Program-made: the position numbers and the translations under genes | Origin: Paraburkholderia bryophila | GTDB lineage: Bacteria > Pseudomonadota > Gammaproteobacteria > Burkholderiales > Burkholderiaceae | NCBI RefSeq assembly: GCF_013409255.1 | Contig: NZ_JACCAS010000002.1 | Location: 310,001-374,000, forward strand | Reading direction: 5' to 3' | DNA: 64,000 bases | Shown here: positions 44,435 to 53,217 of the stretch, piece by piece | How the letters are laid out: each line of letters begins with the position of its first letter | Numbering within the stretch: position 1 is the first letter of the stretch | The notes under the pieces: model-generated | What the model was told of the DNA's origin: nothing | Database searches by the model: none | The model's input: the letters and a program-made list of their open reading frames with translations, nothing else

Positions 44435-45408
44435 TCAAGCGACAAGTCCTTGTTTATTACGCATGGAGCCGGCCAGGCGAGAACGGTGCGCCGCTCCATG
44501 TGATCGACGACCGGTTTCCGGCGCTCTTCGAAAGTCGCAGGATGGGTTTCCCGCACTTCCATGAATTCTCCGACCCGCGCGAGTTCGATCAGAGCATCAC
44601 GGGTTTCCTCGATCACATCATGAAGCGCAACTTCACCGCCTTTGTCGAACTGGCGGCGGCGTTGACGGGCCAGAGCGTGACGGAGATCGAGCGCGTCGCG
44701 GACGACGGCACCCTCACGCCACTCGACGCGCATCTTCTGAACGGCGTCGACACGCTGATCGTCATCAGTTTCGACTCGCTGCGCACCGCTCAAACGGCGG
44801 GCAGCGATGAAATCGACGCGCTGCGCGCCTTCCTCGGACAAACCGACCGTCTCGCCTTCATCTGCCCGCACCACGATATCGGCGATGTCACGGGGCTGCC
44901 GGAAAACGAGTTACTGGACCGTCAGATCGCCGAGTTTCATCATCACGGCGACAAGACGATTCCACCACGGCAACGGTTCGGCGGCTTCGCGCGCTCGTTG
45001 CTCGCGGCCCTTGGCGTACCCGTGGAAAATCGCTTCGGACTCAGGCCGTCCGCTGAAGCTGATGGCACGCCAACGCCGGTTGAAGCGGATACGGCACTCG
45101 ACCGATTGGGTTTGCTCCAACGCGTTAGCACGTTCAATCTGCATGCGCATTTACCGCAGCTCGAACGACTCGGCAAGGCCGTCGAAAAACTCGATGTACT
45201 CGTTCGTCAGCGAATCGATCTCGGCGCGCCGCCGCATCCGTTCACCGCTGACCGCGCGACATTCGACGCGCTCCTGCAATCTCGACCGGATACGTTCGCC
45301 GGCAGCCTGCTCGTTAGCGATACGACGCTCTGGAGTTCAACGGCCGGCGGTGTCGACAGTCTTCGCGAGTTGTGGACGAATGTCGTTCAACGCCCGCTAC
45401 GGACTTGA
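44431..45408 (+). CDS. Unrecognised 325-residue protein embedded in the buf operon
   Basis: Starts [20 protein letters not shown] and has AGAGG ten bases before an ATG that overlaps the bufB stop. No family is recognised. The segment [20 protein letters not shown], then [26 protein letters not shown] (about residues 105-155), looks like a Rossmann or class-I-GATase-like (ThuA-type) fold, with HH-D residues that could bind metal. A second His-rich spot is [12 protein letters not shown]. There is no signal peptide and there are no membrane segments. The usual buf operon has BufC directly after BufB, so this is an additional, tightly coupled component, perhaps a second tailoring or partner protein. 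Function unknown. Confidence 0.75.
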   Translation: MIKRQVLVYYAWSRPGENGAPLHVIDDRFPALFESRRMGFPHFHEFSDPREFDQSITGFLDHIMKRNFTAFVELAAALTGQSVTEIERVADDGTLTPLDAHLLNGVDTLIVISFDSLRTAQTAGSDEIDALRAFLGQTDRLAFICPHHDIGDVTGLPENELLDRQIAEFHHHGDKTIPPRQRFGGFARSLLAALGVPVENRFGLRPSAEADGTPTPVEADTALDRLGLLQRVSTFNLHAHLPQLERLGKAVEKLDVLVRQRIDLGAPPHPFTADRATFDALLQSRPDTFAGSLLVSDTTLWSSTAGGVDSLRELWTNVVQRPLRT

Positions 45409-45415
45409 GTGCGTA

Positions 45416-46297
45416 ATGGCACACCTAAACTTGCCCAAGGCATCCGCTGAAACCTTGCGCGGCAGAGCCGACATCCGCTCGGGTCTGCTTCCCGATGGCT
45501 TATGCGACCGGCAGAGGCACTTCGCTGCGGCGCTCCTGGATCCGGATAGCGCCGTTCCTCCCGGCCTGGTCGGCCCCGATCGCGAACCCAGCGAAAAACG
45601 CTTCAATGTTTATCGCAACAATGTCGTGGTTGGCCTCGTCGAGACGTTGAGGGCGGCTTATCCCGCCGTGTGCCGGCTTGTCGGTGACGAATTCTTCGCG
45701 GCGATGGCACGCGTCTACGTCGCACTCGAGCCGCCGAGGTCGCCCATCATGCTCGACTATGGCGAAACGTTCGCGGCGTTCATCGAAAGATTCGAGCCGG
45801 CGAACAGCGTGCCGTATCTGGCCGACGTCGCCCGACTCGAACGTGCGTGGGTCGAGGCCTACCACGCGGCAGAAGCACTGCCGATCGACCCCGCACAACT
45901 CGCCACGATCGATTCCCACAGCCTGCCTCAGGTCGTCTTTGCGCTGCATCCTTCGGCGCGCGTCGTACGGTCGTCGTTTCCCGCCGTGCGGATATGGCAG
46001 ATGAACATCGACGGCGGTGAGCCTGCTGCTATCGAGTTATCCGGTGGCGGCGAAAATGCTCTCGTCATACGCCCACTTGCTGAAGTGGAGGTTCGTCAGG
46101 CGCCGGCAAGCGCAGCGACTTTTATCCAGAGCGTTGCGGCCCACGCGTCGGTAGCCGAGGCAACGACACTCGCTTTCGACGAAGACGCCGATTTCGATCT
46201 GGCCGCCACCCTTCGAGACCTGTTCGCAATCAACGCGATCGTCGGATGGCGCCTGCGGGAAGCCGCCGAATTCAGCCCCACCGCGAGGCTCGCATGA
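45416..46297 (+). CDS. bufC: BufC-type (DUF2063) partner protein
   Basis: A 293-residue protein. LCDRQRHFAAALLDPDSAVPP, RFNVYRNNVVVGLVETLRAAYPAVCRLVGDEFFAAMARVYV and SPIMLDYGETFAAFIERFEP are the DUF2063 signature. In bufferin and related systems this protein binds the precursor leader and presents it to the MNIO enzyme. The start at 45416 lies seven bases after the preceding stop; an alternative ATG at 45380 would overlap that gene. Its stop overlaps doxX in ATGA. Confidence 0.85.
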   Translation: MAHLNLPKASAETLRGRADIRSGLLPDGLCDRQRHFAAALLDPDSAVPPGLVGPDREPSEKRFNVYRNNVVVGLVETLRAAYPAVCRLVGDEFFAAMARVYVALEPPRSPIMLDYGETFAAFIERFEPANSVPYLADVARLERAWVEAYHAAEALPIDPAQLATIDSHSLPQVVFALHPSARVVRSSFPAVRIWQMNIDGGEPAAIELSGGGENALVIRPLAEVEVRQAPASAATFIQSVAAHASVAEATTLAFDEDADFDLAATLRDLFAINAIVGWRLREAAEFSPTARLA

Positions 46298-46794
46298 ATC
46301 AGATTAGTGCACGGACAAAGGGCCGCTTCGAACTGCTGATTCGCACGGCATTAGAACAAATTCAGGCACTCGGGTGCGTGCTTGCTCCGCCCATGTTGCG
46401 AATCGCCCTCGCGCTGCCGTTCTTTCGATCCGGTCTGACGCGATGGGACGGCCTGCTGTCCCTTTCGCCCGCCACGCTTTTCCTGTTCGAGAATCAATTC
46501 AAGGTTCACGTGTTCGGCGGCGCCTATGGTTTCCCGGCACCCGACACGGTCGCGCTTCTGGTAGCCGTGGCGGAAATAACGTTCCCTATTCTGCTCGTGC
46601 TCGGATTCGCGACCCGGTTCTCGGCATTGGCGCTATTGATCATGACCGGCGTGATCCAATTGGTTTTCCCCGATGGCTGGGCGAATTTCCATCTCTATTG
46701 GGCGTCGCTCGCCGTGGCGATCATCGCGCTCGGTGCGGGACCTGTATCGCTGGATCGCCTGATAAGCCGCTGGTTCTATCCACGCGATCTCTGA
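46294..46794 (+). CDS. DoxX-family membrane protein
   Basis: A 166-residue protein with four hydrophobic segments. RIALALPFFRSGLTRWDG, FLFENQFKVHVFGGAYGFPAPD and ITFPILLVLGFATRFSALALLIMTGVIQLVFPDGW match the DoxX family usually found as the last gene of buf operons, where it may help handle electrons or copper at the inner membrane. The ATG overlaps the bufC stop. Confidence 0.88.
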   Translation: MNQISARTKGRFELLIRTALEQIQALGCVLAPPMLRIALALPFFRSGLTRWDGLLSLSPATLFLFENQFKVHVFGGAYGFPAPDTVALLVAVAEITFPILLVLGFATRFSALALLIMTGVIQLVFPDGWANFHLYWASLAVAIIALGAGPVSLDRLISRWFYPRDL

Positions 46795-46864
46795 CAATCG
46801 CATCAATGCCATTGCGCCGGTCGATCCGCACGACTCGCGTTTAGATTCTTTCCAGAGAAAAGCA

Positions 46865-47308
46865 ATGGACAACCCCGAGACCGCCGATGCGTGGAAGTAC
46901 TCTCTCGACTTGCTAATGCGGATGCAGTTGCCGAAACCGCGCCGCGATTCCAGTTCCGGTCCCGGCGCGGACGCGCCCGGTTGTTGCAAGCGCACCGATG
47001 TCGCCACCCGTGGCAATCGGCGCGCTCGCGTGGTCCGCGAGCGGGCTGTGCATCTGCACATCGTGGAGAAATATTCGAGTTCGGCGATTGCGGTCTGCTG
47101 GCGCGACGCGACCTCCGGGTGTTACGGCGAGCAATTGTGGAAAGCCGTCACGGCGCGGGCGGGGGCGACTTGCGCGTTAAGCGGCTTGCGGATTCGTCGC
47201 GGCGACGCGGTTTTTCGGCCTTGGGCCCGTGGCTATAAACCGGTCAACGGCGACTCGATGATCCTCGCCTCGGCAGTCGAGCAAACCACTCAGCAGGCGT
47301 GCGATTGA
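46865..47308 (+). CDS. DUF3331-domain protein
   Basis: A 147-residue protein. VEKYSSSAIAVCWRDATSGCYGEQLW, then CALSGLRIRRGDAVFRP and DSMILASAV are the conserved blocks of DUF3331, a family largely confined to Burkholderiaceae and often encoded beside accessory genes. A Cys-x2-Ser-Gly and other Cys residues suggest metal binding, but no role is known. Located 70 bp after doxX; an independent transcript is likely because the codon context and direction are the only links. Confidence 0.75.
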   Translation: MDNPETADAWKYSLDLLMRMQLPKPRRDSSSGPGADAPGCCKRTDVATRGNRRARVVRERAVHLHIVEKYSSSAIAVCWRDATSGCYGEQLWKAVTARAGATCALSGLRIRRGDAVFRPWARGYKPVNGDSMILASAVEQTTQQACD

Positions 47309-47337
47309 CCCGCGCTGTAGGCAGGATTCGACGTTTG

Positions 47338-48276
47338 TTATTCGCGCGCGCCTTTCATCGCACGCCGTCTGCCGTGTTCCCGCGCGAACGCGGCCGGCGT
47401 GCAGCCCACGTGACGGTGAAAACGCCGGGTAAAGTGACTCTGATCCGCAAAGCCAGTCATGAGCGCGATGGCCGAAAGCGGAATGGCCGTTTCCAGAATG
47501 AGCGATTGCGCGCGACGAATCCGGCATTGTTCGACAAAGCCGATCGCCGTCATGCCCGTGCTCTGCTTGAACAGGCGCGTGAAGTGGAAACGGCTCACGT
47601 TCACGATGCCGGCAAGTTCAATGAGTCCGATCGGTCGGTCCAGATTCTCTTCTACATACGCGGTGATCCGCGCCACTTCGACCCGGCTCAACGCCGGCAA
47701 AACCTGCGGCACAACGGGTTCGAAGACGTTGTAACTACGAAGCAGATGCGCCGCGAGCGCGAACGACATCTGATCGACAATAAGCGTCTGCGCGGGATGA
47801 GCCTTACGATCCAGTTCGCCGATCAGAATCTGCGCGATGTGTTCGATGATGGGATCTTTCGTCTCGAAGACATTCCGGATCTCGATCCGCGACATGCTGC
47901 GGCGTCCAATCTGCTCGGCGGCCGACTCGATCAGCGCGGTCGGAATACGCAATCTCGCCGTTGCAGAGGCACTGCCCTCCCACAGCGAGTCGTAGCCCGC
48001 CGGCATGAGCATTGAAACGCCTGCCGTAACCACACTTTCGTGGACCGTCCCATCGCGGCCCTGAACGAGGCGCGCGCTGCCGGTCGGGCAATAGCAGATC
48101 AGATGATGATCGAGCGCGGGATAGCGCTCGGATACGTTGGGGAGCGGCGCGTACATGTCGACCGTGACGCCTGACCACTCCCGCTCGCGCGTGGTCGCCG
48201 TGGGACGATGCGACAAGACATGCACGATCTCGTCGATGGTGACAGGTTTATCCGCGGTTTGAGAAAACGTTGACAT
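47338..48276 (-). CDS. AraC-family regulator (paralogue 1)
   Basis: A 312-residue regulator. The N-terminal ligand domain includes DHHLICYCPTGSARLVQG and SMLMPAGYDSLWEG; the C-terminal HTH pair reads IGLIELAGIVNVSRFHFTRLFKQSTGMTAIGFVEQCRIRRAQSLI and PLSAIALMTGFADQSHFTRRFHRHVGCTPAAFAREH. It is a clear paralogue of the AraC protein at 51805-52830 over nearly the whole length. Divergent from the dihydrolipoamide-dehydrogenase-like gene, which it may control. The start is chosen at the Met nearest the domain; no strong ribosome site. Confidence 0.85.
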   Translation of the reverse strand: MSTFSQTADKPVTIDEIVHVLSHRPTATTREREWSGVTVDMYAPLPNVSERYPALDHHLICYCPTGSARLVQGRDGTVHESVVTAGVSMLMPAGYDSLWEGSASATARLRIPTALIESAAEQIGRRSMSRIEIRNVFETKDPIIEHIAQILIGELDRKAHPAQTLIVDQMSFALAAHLLRSYNVFEPVVPQVLPALSRVEVARITAYVEENLDRPIGLIELAGIVNVSRFHFTRLFKQSTGMTAIGFVEQCRIRRAQSLILETAIPLSAIALMTGFADQSHFTRRFHRHVGCTPAAFAREHGRRRAMKGARE

Positions 48277-48587
48277 GTCACAGTGCCGGATCTGCTTGCT
48301 TCGAGCCGAAATGCTAACACGACAATAGTCCCGATCGAAACGCCATGAATCACTTTGGAAAACGATAAAACAGGACACGATCCAGCGTTCCATCATGAAC
48401 GCCGCGATTGTGCTTTTCAGACATCAAGCATCGACCAAACTGAGCACGAGTGTTCAATTCAACGCTCGCGCGTTCTGCTACGCTGAAGCCACCTTTCCAT
48501 GTCGCGGCCCATTTCGACTGGCCGCGAGGGCGACTGCCCAATCCCGTTCATTCCTCCCCATTCGTGTGAGCTCAGGGCGCTAGCTTG
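48277..48587. promoter_or_regulatory. Divergent control region (AraC paralogue 1 / LPD-like gene)
   Basis: About 310 bp expected to hold promoters for both genes. No operator repeat could be identified with confidence. Confidence 0.4.
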
Positions 48588-49982
48588 ATGAAACATTACG
48601 ATGTCATCGTCATTGGGTGCGGCGCGGGCGGTTACAACACCGCGATTCGCGCGGCCCAGCTCGGCCTCTCTGTCGCCTGTGTCGAACGAGCGTCGAATGT
48701 TGGGGGAGCGGGTATGCGGAGCGGCTGCATTCCGTCCCGATTGCTGCTCCATACTTCCGAAATCTACGAGCTGGCCAGCAAGAATGCCGCGCTGGGAATC
48801 GACTGCGCGCCCACGCTCAACCTCGCGCAGATGATGGCGTATAAAGCCGCCACCGTTGAGAAGATGTCGAACGGCGTTCACAAACTGCTGCACAAGCACG
48901 GCGTCACGCTCATCTACGGTCACGCGCTGCTTGCCGCCGTGGGACAGGTGGTCGTCAGAAAAGCGGGCGGCGTGCAGCAGTTCTTGCGCGGAACCGCCGT
49001 TGTGATCGCCACGGGTTCGGAGCCCATCCCACTCCCCTTTGCGTCTTTCGATCACACGCGGATTCTCGATTCCGCCGACGCGCTGTCACTCGACCGGGTA
49101 CCGCGACATCTGGCGATCATCGGCGCGGGTGCGGTGGGCGTGGAACTCGGTTCGATCTGGCGCCGCCTCGGCTCGCGCGTGACGCTGATCGAGCGCCGCG
49201 ATCGTGTATGCCATTGGCTCGATCGCGACGTGACCGCCACGCTGGAACGCTCGCTGCGGCGACAAGGTATTGCGATCCGATTGTCGAGCGACGTGATCGA
49301 TATCGACAAACACACGGACAGTGTTTCCATTCGACTGCGCGCGGCAGGATCCAGCGAGATCAGCACGCTTGACGCTGACATGGCGCTCGTCGCGATCGGG
49401 CGCCGACCGTCGACGGCCGGCTTGAATCTTACGAGCGTGGGCATTCCATCCGCTCAGGAAGGCGCGTTACTTCAGCAAGGCCTGCTCACCCAGGCCACAG
49501 GAATCTGGGTAATCGGCGACGCTGCCACCGGCGCGATGCTGATGTCCAAAGCTGAAGAAGAAGCGATAGCGTGCGCTGAGCGAATTGCCGGCCTGCCCGG
49601 CTTCGTCAACTACGCGTCGATCCCCTACGCGCTTTACACCCGTCCGGAGGTCGCCATGATCGGCAAAACCGAGGACGAGCTTCGGGGAAGCGGCGTGGCG
49701 TATCGCATCGGTTACTGTCCGATCGCCGGCAATGCGCGCGCCGCTATCTGCAGCACCACCGATGGGTTTGTGAAACTGCTGGTCGACGCTCAGACGAACC
49801 TGATCGCGGGCGCTCATCTGGTTGGCCCTGGCGCGGCCGATCTGGTTTCGCAGGTGGCCGTCGCCATGGAAGCCTCGATGCTGTGCGAGGACTTCGCCCG
49901 TATCTGTCATCCCCATCCCGTCTGGTCCGAGGCTTTGCGTCAGGCAGCGATGGCCGCGGGCGGATGGATGATGCACGCGTAA
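48588..49982 (+). CDS. Dihydrolipoamide-dehydrogenase-like flavoprotein lacking one redox Cys
   Basis: A 464-residue class I pyridine nucleotide-disulfide oxidoreductase. FAD loop VIVIGCGAGGYNTAIRAAQLG, NAD loop LAIIGAGAVGVELGSIWRRLG and WVIGDAATGAML are intact, as is the C-terminal CHPHPVWSE His-Glu pair. The redox motif is GGAGMRSGCIPS where lipoamide dehydrogenases have GGTCLNVGCIPS: Gly42 replaces the first Cys and only Cys47 remains. Normal disulfide chemistry is impossible, so it may be a single-Cys NADH oxidase-type or diaphorase-type enzyme. It stands alone, without E2 or lipoyl genes nearby. Confidence 0.8.
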   Translation: MKHYDVIVIGCGAGGYNTAIRAAQLGLSVACVERASNVGGAGMRSGCIPSRLLLHTSEIYELASKNAALGIDCAPTLNLAQMMAYKAATVEKMSNGVHKLLHKHGVTLIYGHALLAAVGQVVVRKAGGVQQFLRGTAVVIATGSEPIPLPFASFDHTRILDSADALSLDRVPRHLAIIGAGAVGVELGSIWRRLGSRVTLIERRDRVCHWLDRDVTATLERSLRRQGIAIRLSSDVIDIDKHTDSVSIRLRAAGSSEISTLDADMALVAIGRRPSTAGLNLTSVGIPSAQEGALLQQGLLTQATGIWVIGDAATGAMLMSKAEEEAIACAERIAGLPGFVNYASIPYALYTRPEVAMIGKTEDELRGSGVAYRIGYCPIAGNARAAICSTTDGFVKLLVDAQTNLIAGAHLVGPGAADLVSQVAVAMEASMLCEDFARICHPHPVWSEALRQAAMAAGGWMMHA

Positions 49983-50025
49983 CGCGTACCGCACGGCGTC
50001 ATGGCATGCGACTACACGCCCGATC

Positions 50026-51678
50026 TCAGCTTCGCGAGCCGCGACCGCTAAACCGCGACTCCTGCAGATCGACTTCCCGAACCAGATCTCGCACCAGTTC
50101 GTCCGTCAGCTTGCCCGACTGGGCGACGCGATACAGTTCGTCCCGTTCCGCGCCGAGCGCCAGCAACCGCAGCCGGCGTTCGATCTCGTCGATCTGCAAG
50201 CCGCGCCTCGCGTCCTGTCCGCCATCGCCGCGCAATGCGATCTGCTCGCGATAGTGTGCGATAAGCCGCGCACCGGCTTGCGAGAACAGGTCGGCGTCTT
50301 CGCTTGCCTGGCGCGTCTCATGGAGCGCACGCTCAACAGCAACGATGGCCGCCTGAGCCGCGGCGCCACGAGCGTCGTCCTCCTGCCGCCGTTCCAATGT
50401 ACCGGGCGGCACCTTGATACCGCTCAGGACATAGGGCAAGCCGACGTTCGCAGCAATCAGGGTGACGACGATCACGCCGGCGGCAAGCAGAATGGCGAGG
50501 TCTCTTGCCGGGAACGGCGAGCCGTTTTCAATCAGCAACGGCAGCGTCATCACGCCGGAGAGCGAAACCGCGCCACGTACGCCCGCTAACGACGTCGCCG
50601 TGATCAGGCGCCAGCCCGACGTGTTGATCGTCTGAGTGCCCGGACCGGTGCGAAACACAATCACGCGCAAGGCAGCCCAGGTCCACAAAAACCGTATGAG
50701 AAGCAACGCGCCACTGATTGCGGCGACGTATAAAAGCAGCCAGACTTCCTGCTGCCTTCCGGTTTGACTAATAACTTGCCCGCCCCGATCGATCACGCTG
50801 AAAAGCTGTTGCCCGAGAAGCACGAAGATCACGCCGTTGCCGGCGAATTGAAGCGCGTCCCAAACCGCCGCACGGCGAATGCGCGTGCTAGCCAACGCCT
50901 TTCCCGCCAGTTCCTCGTAGCTCATCACGATACCCGCCGTCACGGCCGCCAGGATACCCGATGCGGCGAGCCGGTCGGCCACGACATACGCGCCGAACGG
51001 CAACAGCAAACTGATCAGAATCTGCGTGCCGGTTTCCTCGCCGAACAGTCGCGCGGTCCAGTCCTTCGCCGCATTCGCCAGCAGCGTGACCGCCGCGCCC
51101 GCCGCCACGCCGCCCGCCACCAGCCACAGGAACGTTCCGCTCGCTTCGGCGACTGAGAACGAGCCCGTTACCGCGGCAGCGATCGCGAAGCGCAGGCAGA
51201 CGAGACCCGATGCATCGTTCAGCAGCGCCTCGCCTGCGAGCACATTCATCAAGCGCGGCGGAATCGGCACACGCTCCGCAATGGCCGAGACGGCGACCGC
51301 GTCGGTCGGAGAAAGCGTCGCCGCCAACGCAAAGGCGACGGGCAGCGGCATGAGTGGAATCAGCCAGTGAATGAAGAAGCCCGCTCCGAGGACCGTGAAC
51401 AGAACCAGGCCGAGAGCGAATGCACCAATCGTCCACTTGTCGCGGAACAGGCCTTCTTTCGAAATGCGCCAGCCGTCGAGAAACAGCAACGGCGAGACGA
51501 ACAACAGCAGGAAAACGTCGGGTGCAAGCGAAACCCGGAACCGGAAGATCTGCGCAATCAGCGCGCCGATTGCAATCTGCACGATGGCAAGCGGAAGCGG
51601 AATTCGCGCGGCACGTTTGACGATACTGCTGGCAATGACGCACACGAGCAATACGAGAGTGAGGGTGATCGTTTCCAC
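50026..51678 (-). CDS. Na+/H+ antiporter, CPA1 (NhaP-like) family
   Basis: A 550-residue inner-membrane protein with about 12 hydrophobic segments. ALAATLSPTDAVAVSAIAERVPIPPRLMNVLAGEALLNDASGLV contains the paired Asp/Asn-Asp residues of the CPA1 ion site, and TSLAGVRGAVSLSGVMTLPL carries the conserved Arg-Gly. The last about 125 residues are a hydrophilic, charged cytoplasmic tail. It exchanges cytoplasmic Na+ or K+ for protons. Transcribed leftward, convergent with the preceding LPD-like gene; 126 bp after the AraC paralogue 2 gene. Confidence 0.9.
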   Translation of the reverse strand: METITLTLVLLVCVIASSIVKRAARIPLPLAIVQIAIGALIAQIFRFRVSLAPDVFLLLFVSPLLFLDGWRISKEGLFRDKWTIGAFALGLVLFTVLGAGFFIHWLIPLMPLPVAFALAATLSPTDAVAVSAIAERVPIPPRLMNVLAGEALLNDASGLVCLRFAIAAAVTGSFSVAEASGTFLWLVAGGVAAGAAVTLLANAAKDWTARLFGEETGTQILISLLLPFGAYVVADRLAASGILAAVTAGIVMSYEELAGKALASTRIRRAAVWDALQFAGNGVIFVLLGQQLFSVIDRGGQVISQTGRQQEVWLLLYVAAISGALLLIRFLWTWAALRVIVFRTGPGTQTINTSGWRLITATSLAGVRGAVSLSGVMTLPLLIENGSPFPARDLAILLAAGVIVVTLIAANVGLPYVLSGIKVPPGTLERRQEDDARGAAAQAAIVAVERALHETRQASEDADLFSQAGARLIAHYREQIALRGDGGQDARRGLQIDEIERRLRLLALGAERDELYRVAQSGKLTDELVRDLVREVDLQESRFSGRGSRS

Positions 51679-51804
51679 ACGGGCCCCTTTGCTACAGCGG
51701 ATATGAAGGCGTGCTCATACACGGCGCGCAGGGCGTCCGCTCCTTGACGGTGATACTGGAGCCAGCACGGTGAATCGATGCGTGTTGGCGATTCGCGCGA
51801 ACGG

Positions 51805-52830
51805 TTATTGCTCGCGCTTGCCGATGGACTGCGCCGAGCGCAGCCCCGAGCGTCGTCGTCCCTGCTCGCGCGCAAACACCGCAGGCGTACAGCCGACATG
51901 CCGATGGAATCGCCGCGTGAAATGGCTCTGATCGACAAAGCCCACCGTCAACGCAATCTCCGCGAGCGGCCGGTCGGTGTCGGTAATCAGCGATTGAGCC
52001 CGGCGAATCCGACACTGCTCGACGAAGCTGATCGCCGTACTGCCGGTGCTGCGTTTGAACAGCCGGCTGAAATGGAACCGGCTCATGTTCACGACCGAGG
52101 CCAGATCTTCGAGACTGATCGTGCGATCGAGATTGTCTTCGATGAATTCAGTGAGGCGCGCGATTTCGAGCTTGCAGAGCGAACGCTCCGGCGAGACCTC
52201 CACCAGTTCGAATGCGTTGTAGCCGCGCAGCATATGGGCGGCCAGCGCGGTCGATAATGCGTCGACGATCAACACCTGAACCGGATGCGCCGGCCGGTCC
52301 ATTTCCACGAGCAGCGTCTGCGCGAGGCACTCGATCACGGCATCGCGCACCTGAAACACATTGCGGATTTCCACCTGGCCCGGCCGCTGACCCAGTTGCT
52401 CCGCCGCCGAGTCGACCAGCGAGGTCGGCACGCGCAACCGCGCTGACAAACCCGAATCGCCTTCCCACGCCGACTCGTAGCCGGCGGGCATGATATAGGA
52501 CGTGCCGGCCGTAATGACGCTCGCATGAACGACGCCGGCGCGGCTCTGAATCAGTTTCGCGCTGCCCGACGGGCAATAGCAGATCAGATGATGATCAAGG
52601 CCCGCGTGGCGCTCGGCGCAACCGAAGTACGGACGGTGAAGATCGGCCGTCACGCCACTCCAGCCGCGCTCGCGGGTGGTGGCAATCGGCCGCTGGGGGC
52701 GCGCGCTCAGGATCTCGTCGATGGAGATCAACTTCGAACGGGCCAGCGACGGCAGCAGGTTCTGAGCCACGGCGTTATCCACGAGCAAGGCTCCGTTGAT
52801 GCCGATAGCCGGACGCCGAAGGTTGTGCAT
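51805..52830 (-). CDS. AraC-family regulator (paralogue 2)
   Basis: A 341-residue regulator strongly similar to the protein at 47338-48276: GLDHHLICYCPSGSAKLIQS, YIMPAGYESAWEG, NAFELVEVSPE and the HTH region ISLEDLASVVNMSRFHFSRLFKRSTGSTAISFVEQCRIRRAQSLI with FVDQSHFTRRFHRHVGCTPAVFAREQ. It is about 30 residues longer at the N-terminus. The 102-bp element lies upstream of it, as another copy lies upstream of bufA, which suggests shared control. Ligand unknown; it may act on the antiporter gene downstream. Confidence 0.85.
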   Translation of the reverse strand: MHNLRRPAIGINGALLVDNAVAQNLLPSLARSKLISIDEILSARPQRPIATTRERGWSGVTADLHRPYFGCAERHAGLDHHLICYCPSGSAKLIQSRAGVVHASVITAGTSYIMPAGYESAWEGDSGLSARLRVPTSLVDSAAEQLGQRPGQVEIRNVFQVRDAVIECLAQTLLVEMDRPAHPVQVLIVDALSTALAAHMLRGYNAFELVEVSPERSLCKLEIARLTEFIEDNLDRTISLEDLASVVNMSRFHFSRLFKRSTGSTAISFVEQCRIRRAQSLITDTDRPLAEIALTVGFVDQSHFTRRFHRHVGCTPAVFAREQGRRRSGLRSAQSIGKREQ

Positions 52831-53217
52831 GGCAGGTCGACAGACCGACCCGCGAGAACTGTCGCGCCGCTGCCCTGTGTGATGCGAAACTGGTGACCAT
52901 GTGCGCCTCCCGTACGAGCCATACCTGCAGTGCTTACTGCCGTGCCCAGGTTAACCACACTGAACGCCCGTGTCCTGCGGCGATCCTGACGTTTTATTGT
53001 GTCACAAGTTTCAAAAGCGCAAACATCGCCCCTTGTTCAATACGGTTTCAACTCGCACGCCGGATCGGCAGCCCTGCCCGGCTCCGTTCGGGTATGCCAG
53101 CGAGAGTGGGTCGCAGCGCAGAAAGCATACGGAACCGGAGCCCGCGGAAGATTGCATGATCTTGTGCCATTTGGTATCGGATTGCGATCGACGTGCGGTC
53201 GTGGCACGCGAGCTCGT
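52831..53217. promoter_or_regulatory. Region between AraC paralogue 2 and LysR, with element copy B
   Basis: About 390 bp, without a supported gene. The part nearest the AraC gene includes an A/T-richer segment (52990-53045) that may hold its promoter; the rest is occupied by the inverted copy of the 102-bp element. Confidence 0.5.
53075..53176 (-). repeat. 102-bp dispersed element, copy B
   Basis: Reverse complement of this stretch matches 42907-43008 at about nine of ten positions. It points toward the AraC gene. Together the copies form an inverted pair bracketing about 10 kb. Confidence 0.8.
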
